Source: Arsenophonus sp052174475 (lineage in GTDB: Bacteria; Pseudomonadota; Gammaproteobacteria; Enterobacterales; Enterobacteriaceae). From it: a DNA stretch of 64,000 nt. This document shows, piece after piece, positions 34,850-46,259 of the stretch. The DNA is taken from the NCBI GenBank assembly GCA_052174475.1, contig JBQMRO010000029.1, positions 124,001 through 188,000 of the forward strand, in the 5' to 3' direction. A model generated the notes under the pieces. The model was not told the origin of the DNA and searched no databases. It saw nothing but the letters and a program-made list of their open reading frames with translations. Position 1 is the stretch's first letter. Each line of letters starts with the position of its first letter. A program made the position numbers and the translations under genes.

Positions 34850-35150
34850 CTCATATTTATTCCATTCAATGGAAAGTGACAGAATAGTTGAAGTATAAAA
34901 ATCATTAGTAACTAAAAGGTGATGGTCTTATTCATATAAGATGTAAAAGCTCAGACAAAAAAGATAATTGTGTTTATGCTATTTTAGTTTAGATCTGAAT
35001 AAAAATTAATTAATGATGATTTCTACTAAATTAAAGAAAAAATGTAGCTCAGGAGGTGTGCAATCAAATAAGGCAATTTGAGTTCAGGGATAATAAATAG
35101 AAGCTAATCAAGCAGTTATTATAAACTAATATAATGAAAGTTAAGTTTAG
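34850..35150 (+). pseudogene. yciH: yciH (SUI1/eIF1-like) fossil
   Basis: Directly after pyrF, as in E. coli. Broken frames read KSLVTKKGDGLIHIRCKSSD (about 34898-34957), KKDNCVYAI (about 34958-34985), ISTKLKKKCSSGGVQSNKAI (about 35020-35080), then VQG and KQLL-like (about 35085-35130). The last blocks match the YciH core 'AELKKKCGCGGAVKDGVIEIQGDKRDLLKSLLEAKGMKVK'. Several stops. This SUI1-domain protein is not essential in E. coli. Confidence 0.85.
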
Positions 35151-35224
35151 TAGTGTTAATTTTTATTATAAATAAAGCAGATAATTAACTGATTCTGTTA
35201 TAATTTATTGAGTACGATTGTTTC

Positions 35225-35247
35225 ATCGACTTGGTGACCAAGTCGAT
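35225..35247. terminator. Perfect 10-bp hairpin after yciH
   Basis: ATCGACTTGG / CCAAGTCGAT around a TGA loop. It lacks a T run on either strand (TTACC follows on +, GAAACAATC on -), so it may be a decayed terminator of the yciH transcript. Confidence 0.4.
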
Positions 35248-35372
35248 TACCAATAGTATTAATCATCTATTGCACCAATATTATAATAAGCCATAATAGA
35301 TATGAGATAAATAATAGACATTAACATAAGTAATATGTGTTTTTTTGAACTTTTAATTATTTTATTTTTTTG

Positions 35373-35416
<44 letters not shown>

Positions 35417-35459
35417 TTAAATTAACCAAAATAACGATTTTTTTAATCAGAGTTAAAAA

Positions 35460-38400
35460 TAGTATGTATTGATATAAATTGCGCACATCTACGCTGATTA
35501 GAAAATATTCATGATCTGAATACTGTTTACACTGTGTGATATGTTAATTTGCTATCTTAGCAAGATTATTGCTTTTTTTAGCAATGCAATTTAAAGAACT
35601 TCTATATTTTAATTTTTATAATTTCAAACAATATTCTCCAGGCTAGATAATTCAATAAATAAGATTCTTCACCATGAAGAATCTTCATGGCATCTCTTTA
35701 ATTAGCTGACATAGCTGTTTACATTTTAAATATGTAATTCCTCACAATAACTCTCCAATTGTCCGATGTTATTAGTTGATAATAACTAAATTCATTCTCG
35801 CTGGCAAAATAGTTTTTTTATTTATTTCTATCCAAGCAAAGGATAGACTCTTTATTAATAATTAACTCAAGAAAACTGCTAATATATTCTGTATTAAACT
35901 CTTCAAGAGTTTAATTGCTAATATAATCATCTCAATATGGTACGATTGAAATCGCGATTAATTTTTTCCTTTTATCTCCTCCTTCTCTCGCCTTTTCTAT
36001 CTTTCCTATGTGGAATATAACGCTTTACTTTAAATAATTTAAGGTAAAATATTTCGTTGATTTCAATCATACCATTTAGTGCATTTATGTTTGTTGTCCT
36101 CGATGAAGCAAAGGAACTAATAACAGCATCTAAATTCTTTTTCAAATCAATGCTATTTGTTTTGCTGATCCCCGTAAAGTTAAGTTGTACAAGATATATT
36201 GTAGATAACTAAACTATTTATTTTTGTAATATAATTTCACAAAAGAAATTCCAATAAGATTGTTAAATCTTTCCTGAAATCAAAGATTTCACAACAGTAT
36301 CGCTGTAACACTAATGAATATATCAAGCTGATAACATATTCACGGTAACTATTTGATTATAATAAAGTGGAGTGGGTTGCTTTAATGTATAAATTGATAT
36401 AATCCGATAGATTATAACTGAGCTATGTAATGAATAAGATATAGGTTTATCTTAGCAGGAAGAAGTGAGGGAAAAGTCTCTTTTGATCTGTATGACTGTT
36501 CGTTTTTTCATCGCAGCTCTCTAAGAAAATCCTAGATACAGTAACAAGAGATATTTCTACCTAACAACTAATTATTAATTAGTTTAATTTTCAGAAATTA
36601 TCCAGATATGGATTTAAATAAATATTTTATAAAGTATAAACCAAATAAATCAAGAAGACAACAGATGACTTCACGTGTTGCACTGTCTTTTTACCCAAAG
36701 CGTTTTATAATCTCCACCCTGCTATTAAGAATAACAAACCGACTAAATTTTTATTATTCCACAAAAGAACTTATTATAAGCAATCAGCCCACCCCGGTCA
36801 TTAATTTTTTTTAACACGCAAATATTATCTAACTATCTAGTCACGATTATCCGGGATTTTTAGTAAAAGGGTAGATTAATCCGATGATGCTGGATATAAT
36901 TTATTAAGAACAATTACTGAAAATATTTTTCCCAAATGAATTCCTACCTATAGAGAGCAGAGATAATCTTAGTCTCCTTTGCTACTAGACAAATACAAAG
37001 ATAGTTGAGCCGATAGACCTGATGAATGCGACAGGATAACTATCTCCATTTCTCTGGAAATATAGTAGAGAGTAATTTATCCAGATACATATCTCCTTAC
37101 CGTCAAATTAAACTATTTTTTATTGTTGATCACACTGAATAGCTTTCTTAAAAATACGCTAAAAGTATTAAAGTACGGCGCGTTTATCTGTAGAGCGAAT
37201 GGATTGCCATGCAGAACTTGTATTATTGGGTGTCCTCTCTGTCCAGAACGCTATTAGTATGTCTATCCTAAATGTTTCCTCAGTCTTTTTCTACTAAAGT
37301 TATAAGCAAAGCCTGCAGTTTATGCGATATTAAAGCTACCTAGAACTGGTTAGCGCAGGAAGCTAATATTTTTCTGTTGCGACTAGTAGCGCATTACTTT
37401 TGCTATACCCCATATTCTTTAGCTTTTTTAATAATAACTGATTATTATTCGCTACTCAACGCTCTGTTTTGCGTCACCAAACAATTTGCATTATGCTGGA
37501 GTGGGCACGAAAAACAGTATATAGAAACTGATATCTTCTATGCCTTACATACTTACGGTTAATAACTTAATCAACGTTTGCCTCTTTATATCTTCGTCAC
37601 TTGTGGCGGTCTAGATGTTGAACATGTTGTATGAGGTAATCTATTCTTCAAAAAAAGTACTTCTAGAATAAGTCTAGAGAGACCCTATCATTAGGCTGTT
37701 GCGTCACAACTATGATCTGATAAATTCTAGTGTCTTCCTTGTCAGATTTATATCTGTACCAGGAAGAAGTGGCACCGTTACCTTAAGCCGCAAGTACGGA
37801 TATTACTAGAGAAAATAAGCTTCACTAAAAAGATAAAAGGTGAGTAGAATAACGTAAAAACACCTCTAGGGCTACCTTAAATCCCTGCTATTAATGTTAA
37901 AAATGCGACATTACCGATGTGGAGAAGTGTTGTACATCATTAGTATGATCATCTGACTTATGTATTACCAGAAGCAGATCTTGAGGTATGAAGAGATAAT
38001 CTAGCGCTATATTAGCCATATTCCAGCAGTCATGTTAAGATTATCCGTATTATGGTTTTGTTAAATCGTCAACGAGGCATACTATTACCGAAGGTGTATT
38101 ATATAAGTCTCTAAAGATGACGGCTTGTAAAAAATCGGAAAACTGAAGTTCGCCGTTCTAATAAAAGAATTCTTGCGCACAGATACATGCAAGTGTATCT
38201 CTGTGTGGAAATAGATTATTTTATCGATACTTAATTTGGTAAATGGGCAATGAGATTGTTATCAACAAGAATGCATAAAATGAAATAATAATAATTATTA
38301 AGACAAAGTTCTAGTTAATGTCATTAAAATAGTGCATTATATTAAATAATACAGACTCCAACGAAATTTTAACTTAAAATAGACTAAGTAGATAGATTTT

Positions 38401-38467
38401 ATCTCCTTTTAGTAAAAACATTTTTCTATCTTTATTTAAAGAGCGATTTAATTTTTTAACCACCAAG
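35460..38467 (+). mobile_element. IS91-family relic, interrupted by IS1595
   Basis: The left end (35460-35560) matches the starts of other IS91 copies (ATTCATGATCTGAATACTGTTTACACT). The element is broken by an inverted IS1595 at 35572-36569 and then continues to 38467. Fragments in order: a GALHTYG-like stretch (about 37535-37560), 'YLKPQVRILLEK' near 37785-37820, 'IRIMVLLNRQRGILLPKVYY' (about 38040-38105), and IGKLKFAVLIKEFLRTDTCK-like (about 38136-38190). The right end is followed by CAAG (38464-38467), an IS91 target tetramer. Confidence 0.7.
35572..36569 (-). mobile_element. IS1595-family relic nested in IS91
   Basis: A reverse-oriented copy of about 1 kb. It includes the complement of the C-terminal region (35640-35800), a VLIAIVPY-like region (about 35940-35965) and a GxIEINEIFY remnant of GIVEVDETFF (about 36045-36075). 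The left inverted repeat ends at about 36569 (CTAACAAC). The boundaries fit the two separated pieces of the IS91 relic. Confidence 0.75.
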
Positions 38468-40640
38468 CTAGTGGAATAGTTAAAAGAATAAAGTTGCTCT
38501 TCTCTAGAGATAGATTATTAGCAGCAAGCTATTTATAAAAATGTCCTTAGGATAAAAGTTGGTAATAATATTGCAGGTTTCCATTTGAACTTCTTCAAGT
38601 CAAATATTAATCACATCATTAAGTTTATAAACGGCAACTTTTAATCATTAAAGTGCCTGCTTCTTGATTACGCTGCATTTATTTCAGTACGGAATGAATA
38701 AAATGTGCTAGAATAAAGGCATAATAGCGTAATTATCGATTACGTAGATCCGATAGTTCGCTTTGCGTAAGGTTAGTTATTTGGCTGTAAAAGTGTGTTA
38801 GTTTTAAAAAAAAAGGTTTTAAAAATGTGCATATAAGCACATTCACTGATATAGCGTTCAGCTAAATAATTAGAGTGTTTGCGATCAGTAATTTTTGCTA
38901 TCAAAGATTCAGATAGTTTTGTGATATTATTTTTTGTTGTTATTATGCCCGTTAAAAACGGTGATTAATGGATATTGTTATTCTTATGCATTGAGGATGG
39001 CTAGGTTGAATAGGTATTCAACCACAACTATAATAGTGGAAAATCTATTGGCGTGATTTTAATTTCAGTAAAATCTTAAAACAGCGTGTTTTTTACTATC
39101 TATAAATTAACTGAATTGCCTGTTTAATAAATTCCATAAGCGATAAAATCTTTTAAGCGTTAACAACGCTTCTGCATTTTATTCGATATTACTTTTTTAT
39201 AAAATAAAAATGACATTGATAATTTAATTGTGTTTAATAGGTTTAATAAATATTATGAATACCAGTTGTTAACTTATCTTTTAATGCTTTTTTACTCAAA
39301 AATTTGCTGAAATTATTGTATCTTCGATGCTAAGATTAGCAATCTTTTATTTTTTTGCAAAAATATTAATAATATTACCATTTCATCAATTATAAATCGA
39401 TGAGCAGAACGCTCTTTAAATAGTAAAAAATTGAATTAAGCGTCAAGAAACACGTTTTTCGTACATTTCTTTGAGAAATAATGTTTTTTGTTTGAATGTT
39501 TCATTTTTGAGTTACATTTATCTTACTGCTGTTACAGATAGTTAAAAATATTATCGCATACCAATTTATTTTTTATTTTATCCATGTGAAGAGAAATTAA
39601 ATTTTTAACCAATTGTCTATCTTGTTTTATATCAAATTAATAGACTAGTTCAGAGCTTCGCTTATTAGGATGCAGAGAGCATAAATTATTTGATAATTCA
39701 CATGGTAATATCGGCATGTTAATCTAGATAAGTAATTAGTATAGCAATATTGTTGAGCAATGTTATCTAGTTCACTACTTACTGGATAAAATGTTGGATA
39801 AGTAAATGGAAAGAAAGGAGTAATTAATTATGGTTAGTACGCGCTATATAAAACGTAGCATTTATATTTTTCATTACTAACATTATTAATAGTAATAAAG
39901 TTAAGATGAGTAAGATCATAGCACTCTGGATATCTACCATTTTATGGTGTAATTCTGAATTTTAATAGCTAGAGTTCTAAATTTATGCTCACTCAATATT
40001 ACCAACTAAGGATAATATTGTAATCGCTATGGGTGATGTAATCAATTATTTTTATTTGGAATTCTTTGTAATTTTTAATGGATGAAGATGATTTTATACT
40101 ATTACCAATCATATTGTATCAAATCACTAATTAGATGACATTGCGCGGAGAGCAAAAATATTTTGTTTTAAAACTGGATAAAGAAATCATGTTTGAGATA
40201 AAAGCGATTATCATTATTTCTTTTTTTTGATACGTCCTAGAGATTTCCTGAGAAAAGTCTCTGCAATTAATTGTTCTTGTTCAATAATTTAACGATCTTT
40301 ATTTGTGTAAATGGTGCTGATTATATTTGATAATAATGCATTACTTTTTTATTTATGTGTTAATGGAATGAAAACAAGTTTTCGCTAGATTAACATAAAA
40401 ATCAAACCTTTTCAGTACTGTTAACAGCACCTTCAGCCGCGGCGCCTTTGGGCCTATAAAATTGCTGCTTTAGTTGTGCTAGAAATCGGGTTATAGTAAA
40501 AAATACTATTTATAGTTGTCTTGTTAAATTAACATTTATTTGTATCTTTCTCAAGTTAAGTGCTATGGATAAAAGAATAATATATGCTATATTAATAAAT
40601 AGCATATATAAAGTTGGTTTTGTGAATCCATTTATTAATC
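38468..40640. other. 2.2 kb without recognisable gene
   Basis: In E. coli the gene after nth is dtpA, but no trace of it could be read here. AT-rich and full of stops on both strands. The one unusual patch is a GC-rich islet near 40425-40460 (CAGCCGCGGCGCCTTTGGGC), which I could not assign to a gene or RNA. Confidence 0.4.
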
Positions 40641-40641
40641 G

Positions 40642-41283
40642 TTAGGTTAATGGGTATTGTTTGTCATTAAATTCACATAAATCTTCAATAAGACAAGAGC
40701 TACAGCGTGGTTTTTTTGCAACACATGTATAACGGCCATGTAGTATAAACCAGTGGTGGCAATTCACTTTAAATTCAATCGGAACTACTTTGAATAATTT
40801 TTTTTCAACCTCGATAACATTCTTGCCTGGAGCAAAATTTGTGCGATTACAAACGCGAAAAATATGGGTATCAACAGCAATTGTTGATCAGCCAAAAGCA
40901 GTGTTCAATACTACATTTGCTGTTTTTCGTCCAACGCCAGGTAAGGATTCCAAGATTTCACGATTTTCTGGCACTTCACCATTGTATTTGCTAATTAATA
41001 TCTGACAGGTTTTAAAAATATTTTCTGCTTTAATATTAAATAAGCCAATTGTTTTGATGTAATGTTTTATTTCATCGATGCCAAGAGTTAACATTTTTTC
41101 AGCGGTATTTGCAACTGCGAAGAGATTGTTCGTTGCTTTATTAACACTAATATCTGTTGCTTGAGCAGAAAGTAATACAGAAATAAGTAATTCAAAAGGT
41201 GAATTAAAAATAAGCTCTGTTGTTGGAGTTGGATTGTTATTACGTAAGCGACTTAAGATGTTTATCCGCTTTTGTTTATTCAT
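40642..41283 (-). pseudogene. nth: nth, endonuclease III, full length with one in-frame UGA
   Basis: Endonuclease III is the base-excision-repair glycosylase/AP lyase for oxidised pyrimidines. The frame from ATG 41283 to TAA 40642 gives 213 codons (E. coli 211) without an indel. It shows AQATDISVNKATNNLF, the HhH motif and catalytic Lys in LPGVGRKTANVVLNTAFG, then TGA at 40888-40890 where E. coli has Trp. Beyond it are IAVDTHIFRVCNRT with the catalytic Asp and the full 4Fe-4S pattern C-X6-C-X2-C-X5-C (CVAKKPRCSSCLIEDLC). Termination at the UGA would give 131 residues lacking Asp and cluster, so no activity. Everything past the UGA is still conserved, which implies either a very recent mutation or readthrough. 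It is the last gene of the rsx-nth array. Confidence 0.9.
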
Positions 41284-41299
41284 ATTTTATTTACTCTCC

Positions 41300-42050
41300 A
41301 TCTTTAAAGTAATTTTTATTACGGGAACTAGCCGCCTTTATCGTAGATTGCTGTTGTTTGTAAACTGATATATTTTTTATTCTTTCATCGATTAAATATT
41401 ATCAGATAAAACTAGTCTATCATCAATCCTTATCCAATAAAAATCTCATCAGGTAATAGTAATATGGCTAATAAAAGGAATAAATAAGATGAATAACTTT
41501 AATACGTAATATTACTCATTCTTAAATAGCAAATCTGCACCCATCAAACAGTGTCCATTACCTAAATTTCTTGCATGGCACCTAAAAATAGTGCCATGAT
41601 GTCTCTCTATGCTCCCCTTAATGAGTAAACAATAAATTGCTAATTTATAGACATAATTTTGGTATTGTAAGGTTCAACTAGTTAAATAGTGATGCAATTA
41701 GTTATGATTAGCAAAATAAAACACCTAAAGATTAATATGAATTAATCTTATAGAAGTTAATTAACCTCTACACAGAGGAAAGCATCGATACAATAAACAA
41801 TTACATAGATTGTAATGCGTATTACACTTAGGAGATTTCAATAATAGAAAGTTGAAACTTTAATTTTACTAAAAAACAAGACTAATATTATTTCGAGTCA
41901 AGATTACTAACATATTAGTGGTTTTTGAAGAAACTGTTAGTAATAATGGACATAACTCTAATGATTTAAGTAATCTTGAATGGTTTTTTTCCGTAGTTTT
42001 TGGGTAAAAGCTTCTTAATTTTATTCATGGTGATTAATTTTTATATGCTA
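41300..42050 (-). pseudogene. rsxE: rsxE fossil
   Basis: A membrane subunit of the Rsx/Rnf electron-transport complex, expected directly before nth. Across frames the minus strand yields NHSRLLKSLELCPLLLTVSS followed by KTTNMLVI (about 41895-41985). These match E. coli '[29 protein letters not shown]'. IRITIYVIV...CIDAF (about 41785-41830) matches 'IRIPIYVMIIASVVSAVQ'. The rest is scrambled; the boundaries are approximate. Confidence 0.75.
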
Positions 42051-42099
42051 GATAAGTTTTAATTGTATGATACTGTTAGATATAAACATATAGCACTCT

Positions 42100-42640
42100 T
42101 AGCTGCATTAATAATACTTTCAATTTACTATTGGCAGTAGTAAATTGATCAAAATCGTCATTGTTTATTATTAATAACGTGGGACTTTATTATGTCCTAA
42201 GTGAATTTTATTACCTAATCTAGGTGTTTCGTGATATTCAGTTATACGCTAATAACTATTACATTAGACCAAAAAAAATCTGCTGCGATCAATAATTTTA
42301 TTAATAATAAATATTATTAGGAGTAACGCTTTTATGATGGCAGTAATTAGTTTTTATGCTTTCTAATAAAATAAATATGATGAGAAATTTACTACTTAAT
42401 GTTTTTATGTTACTTGCTAAGTAAAATTCTATGATTAATTTATTTTTATGAAACTCAGGTGCAATAATTTGATTAAACAGTTTTTTGTTATTAGATGAAC
42501 ATCTGTTATTAACAGTACTTTTTTGATAGTATAAATTACTGCAGTCAGTATCCAATGATGGCTGTAGAAAAATATTAAAAATTAAGCTGTGATCTCCTCC
42601 TAATAGATTTTAACATAACTAGATCTTTATTTGTGATTAC
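42100..42640 (-). pseudogene. rsxG: rsxG fossil
   Basis: The periplasmic flavin-bearing subunit of the Rsx/Rnf complex. At 42420-42560 on the minus strand, YYQKSTVNN...SNNKKLFNQIIAPEFHKNKL aligns with the region 'KTTIAEQASLQQKALFDQVLPAERYNNAL' near the N-terminus of E. coli RsxG. Little else can be read. The identification leans on position between rsxD and rsxE. Confidence 0.6.
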
Positions 42641-42649
42641 AAACAACGA

Positions 42650-43600
42650 GTTTGGATATAGTGATCAATGAGTGATACGGGGATATTAACTAGTAATATT
42701 GCAAAATCTATAGCATTAGGATAACTACTATAAGTTAAAATAATTCAGATTAATAATGCAATCATTGCATCATAAGTAAGATGGCTACCTAGTTTGGTTG
42801 TTATCATAATTAGATTTTGGTAATAAAAAGCATAAAAGTATGATTAATTGCTCCTAAAAAGAGATGCTTCATACAAGTAGCAGATTATTATCACATAATA
42901 AATAATCTCATTAATCAGTAAAGTATTAACGTGGCTAAAATACCAGCAAAGCTTGCCAGCTAACTATTCGGCGATAAATTATAATAATATTACCAAACAG
43001 GTAAATGATATTAATCATTTAAAACTAATGCCAACTAATAAATCCTATAAATAAGTTATTGCAGTATTAGATAATTTAATGTGTCATTATAAACCTATTT
43101 TAAAGGTATTAAGTGATCCGCTTGAGTTATAGAATAAATATATAACGTTAATTGATATAAAGTAACCTCTACATTGGTAGAGGTCAACTGAAGCTCTATT
43201 AGAAGTAAATAACTAATCATTTAAACTAGAAATAAAATCAATAGTACCAGAAACCTGCTGTACCTGGGTTAAACGGGTTTAGTTTAATCCACAAAGGGAT
43301 ATTCTTACTAATTAATATGGCAAAATCGGTACCTTAGCTGTTAACTGTTAGGGTGATAAAGATGGAATACTCTGTATAATAATAAAGCAGTTATTAAGGT
43401 GAAATTATATTTCAAATTGGTTATAGATTAGTAATCTATAGCTGTAAAACAACAGTTTCATAAATAAAAGCTGTTATGATGGCGAGTAAAATTTGTAAGT
43501 TTTTCACTGCAAAAAGTAAATTTAATAGGCAATACGGGGAATGGTAACAATAAAAATCTACAACATAAGTCTATTGGTGCTTTAGTTTTTATTAATAAAG
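42650..43600 (-). pseudogene. rsxD: rsxD fossil
   Basis: A membrane subunit of Rsx/Rnf. The readable trace is LWIKLNPFNPGTAGFWYY (about 43250-43310), matching the conserved '[23 protein letters not shown]' of RsxD. The surrounding sequence has the right length and place but is too decayed to read further with confidence. Confidence 0.65.
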
Positions 43601-43619
43601 AGTGAACTAGTTATTTTTA

Positions 43620-45420
43620 ATTGGTTCATCAGACATTAGTCAATGTCTAGTCTAAATTTCATTTTTCAACTCATATATTGTTTAATCATTAGGAAGTTTC
43701 ACTCTACGTATTATGTTGGTTTTAGCATATGTAATAGCGTCGGCAATAGATTTGCATAGGTCAAGCTGACTTTGCGTCATTTTGTTTTTACAACTAATTA
43801 GTTTTCTATCGCTTATCTGATTTTTTTGAATAGGGTAGACAGTTGTGATTTTTCTGACTTGATGACGAGCTTCGAATAGCTATTTTATTATTCAATGGCT
43901 CAGCTTTACTATTATAAATTTGATTCTTTACGAATTAATGCAGCAGTAATTTCAGATTTTTCTGTTGCTTTGTGAGTTTAAATCGCATTTTTCATAAATT
44001 ATTGCTGATGCAGAATTTTCTCTCGTTTAAACTGAGACTTTTAGCATCAAACTGCTTATTGGTGTAAGATATGCGTTTTTTAAAAAATACTTTTAATTTC
44101 TGCTTTTTCTTATGAAAAGAATTGAATAAGAGAAATATTACACTTAGGCAAAAATAAGCGCAATCACCATATTTGATATAATCGAATAAATTATATTGTT
44201 TTGTTTTTTTCATGATCCTGTTTTGATTAAACCAATAACAGTTGTTAGGCTAATAAATTAGCCGGAAAAGATTGAGGACAAAAACTAAAAGGAATACAAG
44301 CTTTTTCAATATTAGATTTACCGATTTTTGGTATTAGGGTGATATGGGTAAGAAGGATGCAGTTCCTAACTTTAACAATAGGAGTAGTTAAATTAGGTAA
44401 AGTAAATCCCATTAATGCTACAAAATAACCATTTGTTCTCATTGCGAGAACAAATAGACTTGTTGTAATAAAAATTGATCTTGGTGCAAAGATGAACTAA
44501 GAAATTGCTAGGTTTTTATATTATAATTTCAGTTAATGTTATCATCAACTCAATTAACGGTTCGTTATAAATAACGATTTGTTTAATCTCAAACACGGTA
44601 GAAACATTATGCATTAATACATCAACAAAAGAATAGTGAACACCAATCCATATCTCTTTACTAATTAATATCTTAGTTAATTATTTAACGCTGCGCCTGA
44701 AGGATACTTTTTTGGGATTATGCGTAATTTAATTACGTCTTGTTTGGTTAAAAGTGATTCTTTTAAAGAAATTATTACTGCGACTTTATTGTATTAAATT
44801 CTAATCATAACTTTTTTTAGTTTTAAAAATTTATCAATATCACTATCCATTTGATAATCTTATTAGGATGCTCTTATATTAATTGATCATAATCGGTTAT
44901 ATTATGATAAGATTCAGTGGCTTTAATAATTAAAGTATTAATTAATTTATTAGTATTTTAACTTTTTTATCAGAGGTGGAAGCCTGCACCACTTAATCGT
45001 GCTATGCCTGTTTGCTCGATATGTAAGAAAAGATTTTCATAGAATATTGTATATAATTAGCTAAAGGTTTGTTCTCATATCACTGATCTTTTATATCTTA
45101 CTACAGATAGCTGAGTATAAAGTTTTTAGGCCTTGAAAGTGTGCGGTTATGTGTGGTGCTATTGTAATAATAATGTCTGAAGTCGTAGCATGGACATGGA
45201 TCATGGAATTACAAGCTTTATTTAATGCTTGTCCTTTTAAAATATAATTATTAATTTTAAAATGATATCGTCTGTGAGACTATATGTTCCTGAACAGGAA
45301 ATAATCAATTAATCAGCTAAAGAAAGCTTAATTAATGGAACTTTTCTTAACTATCTTTCCATATAAAGTGCACGTGCTATCTAAAAAATTAAATTTTTTC
45401 TTTATTTTAGATTTTTTTAA
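43620..45420 (-). pseudogene. rsxC: rsxC fossil
   Basis: The flavin- and Fe-S-binding NADH-side subunit of Rsx/Rnf. Clear blocks in order on the minus strand: LKGQALNKACNSMIHVHATT and IAPHITAHFQGLK (about 45130-45250), a degraded LSGAGFPxxDK (about 44955-44995), LMGFTLPNLTTPIVKVRNCI (about 44353-44414), EKACIPFSFCPQSFPANLLA (about 44245-44305), a DYIKYGDCAYxCLS stretch (about 44130-44190), and IQFFSxEKAEIKSIF-like (about 44085-44125). E. coli shows MGFTLP, CIRC..CVxxCPxx[35 protein letters not shown]. Some Fe-S cysteines are already lost. Many stops and shifts. Confidence 0.88.
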
Positions 45421-45524
45421 AAAATTAAATATTTGCTTAATTCACCTTCCTTTTCTACTAAGAAAAGCGGTTATTATTAAGTTTGATGGCATTGTTGTGA
45501 CATTTTTACTGAGAAAATGGTGAG

Positions 45525-46042
45525 ATTCAATTTCCAGTTTTTAATGATGGTTTATATTATAGTATTGTAATTCATTCTATTAGGCAATAGGTAACAAAAA
45601 TATCATAATTGGTAAATAAATCTTCTACTATCATATGCATAGCAAGTGTTGTTTTAACAATTGAATCAATGGGTAAACTTAAATAGATTTAATGTAGCTA
45701 ATACAGTTTGCTTAATGAATAAAACAACTTTTTATTCAAGAATCAATTTAGCTTATCAAGCGTTTGTCTGATCCTAAATTGAATAATTTAATAAATTTTA
45801 ACATTTCTTATCATTTGCCAGGAAGGCATTTATTTATGATTTCAGCATTATTACTAATTGTTTCAGGGATAAAGGGATTCCCTTACCCTAGAATAGCCGC
45901 ATTGGCTTTGCTGCGAATATAATAAATTTTTCTACTATTGAATTATCTTTTATTTTAAAACGAAGAAGCAAATATCTAAAATAGGCCAAAAGATCAGGTT
46001 AAATTCGGTAATAATAATGATTACAATTAATAAATGGCTCAT
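45525..46042 (-). pseudogene. rsxB: rsxB fossil
   Basis: The ferredoxin-like subunit of Rsx/Rnf. It begins at ATG 46042 (MSHLLIVIIIITEFNLIFW), overlapping the rsxA stop as TAATG. An SQCGYSRVRES trace (about 45875-45910) lines up with 'QSQCGQCGYPGCRPYAEAI'. LAMHMIVEDLFTNYDIFVTY with a following KTGN (about 45540-45640) lines up with '[22 protein letters not shown]...SWKWDL'. Most cluster cysteines are gone. Confidence 0.75.
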
Positions 46043-46258
46043 TAGAATTCTACAAAACCACTATATTCCATAAACGCTAAAGATATTATCAGCTGTTATG
46101 AAGATAATTGATGCCCTGTAAAATAGAGTTATAGTATTTGCCATCGCGATATGTTTATGGATCGCGGAAATAACAGCATCACTAAAGAAAATTCTATTGT
46201 AGCAATAGAAACCGCAATAGCAGATTGTAAAAATTATGCGATTGATTGATTTTTACTA
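46042..46258 (-). pseudogene. rsxA: rsxA fossil, C-terminal part, truncated by IS91
   Basis: A membrane subunit of Rsx/Rnf. The minus strand reads AITVSIATIEFSLVMLLFPR (about 46160-46225), then ILxLYFTGHQLSS, then ISLAFMEYSGFVEF and TAA (46042-46090). This matches the E. coli C-terminus 'AVGFSLVMVLFAAIRER...MSLAFMGFSGLVKL'. The 5' two thirds are missing; an IS91-family relic starts at the break. Confidence 0.85.
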
Positions 46259-46259
46259 A

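Noticed and set aside
43992..44442. Two small minus-strand proteins
   Set aside because: They are consecutive out-of-frame or in-frame pieces of the rsxC fossil (MGFTLP and the Fe-S cysteine region).
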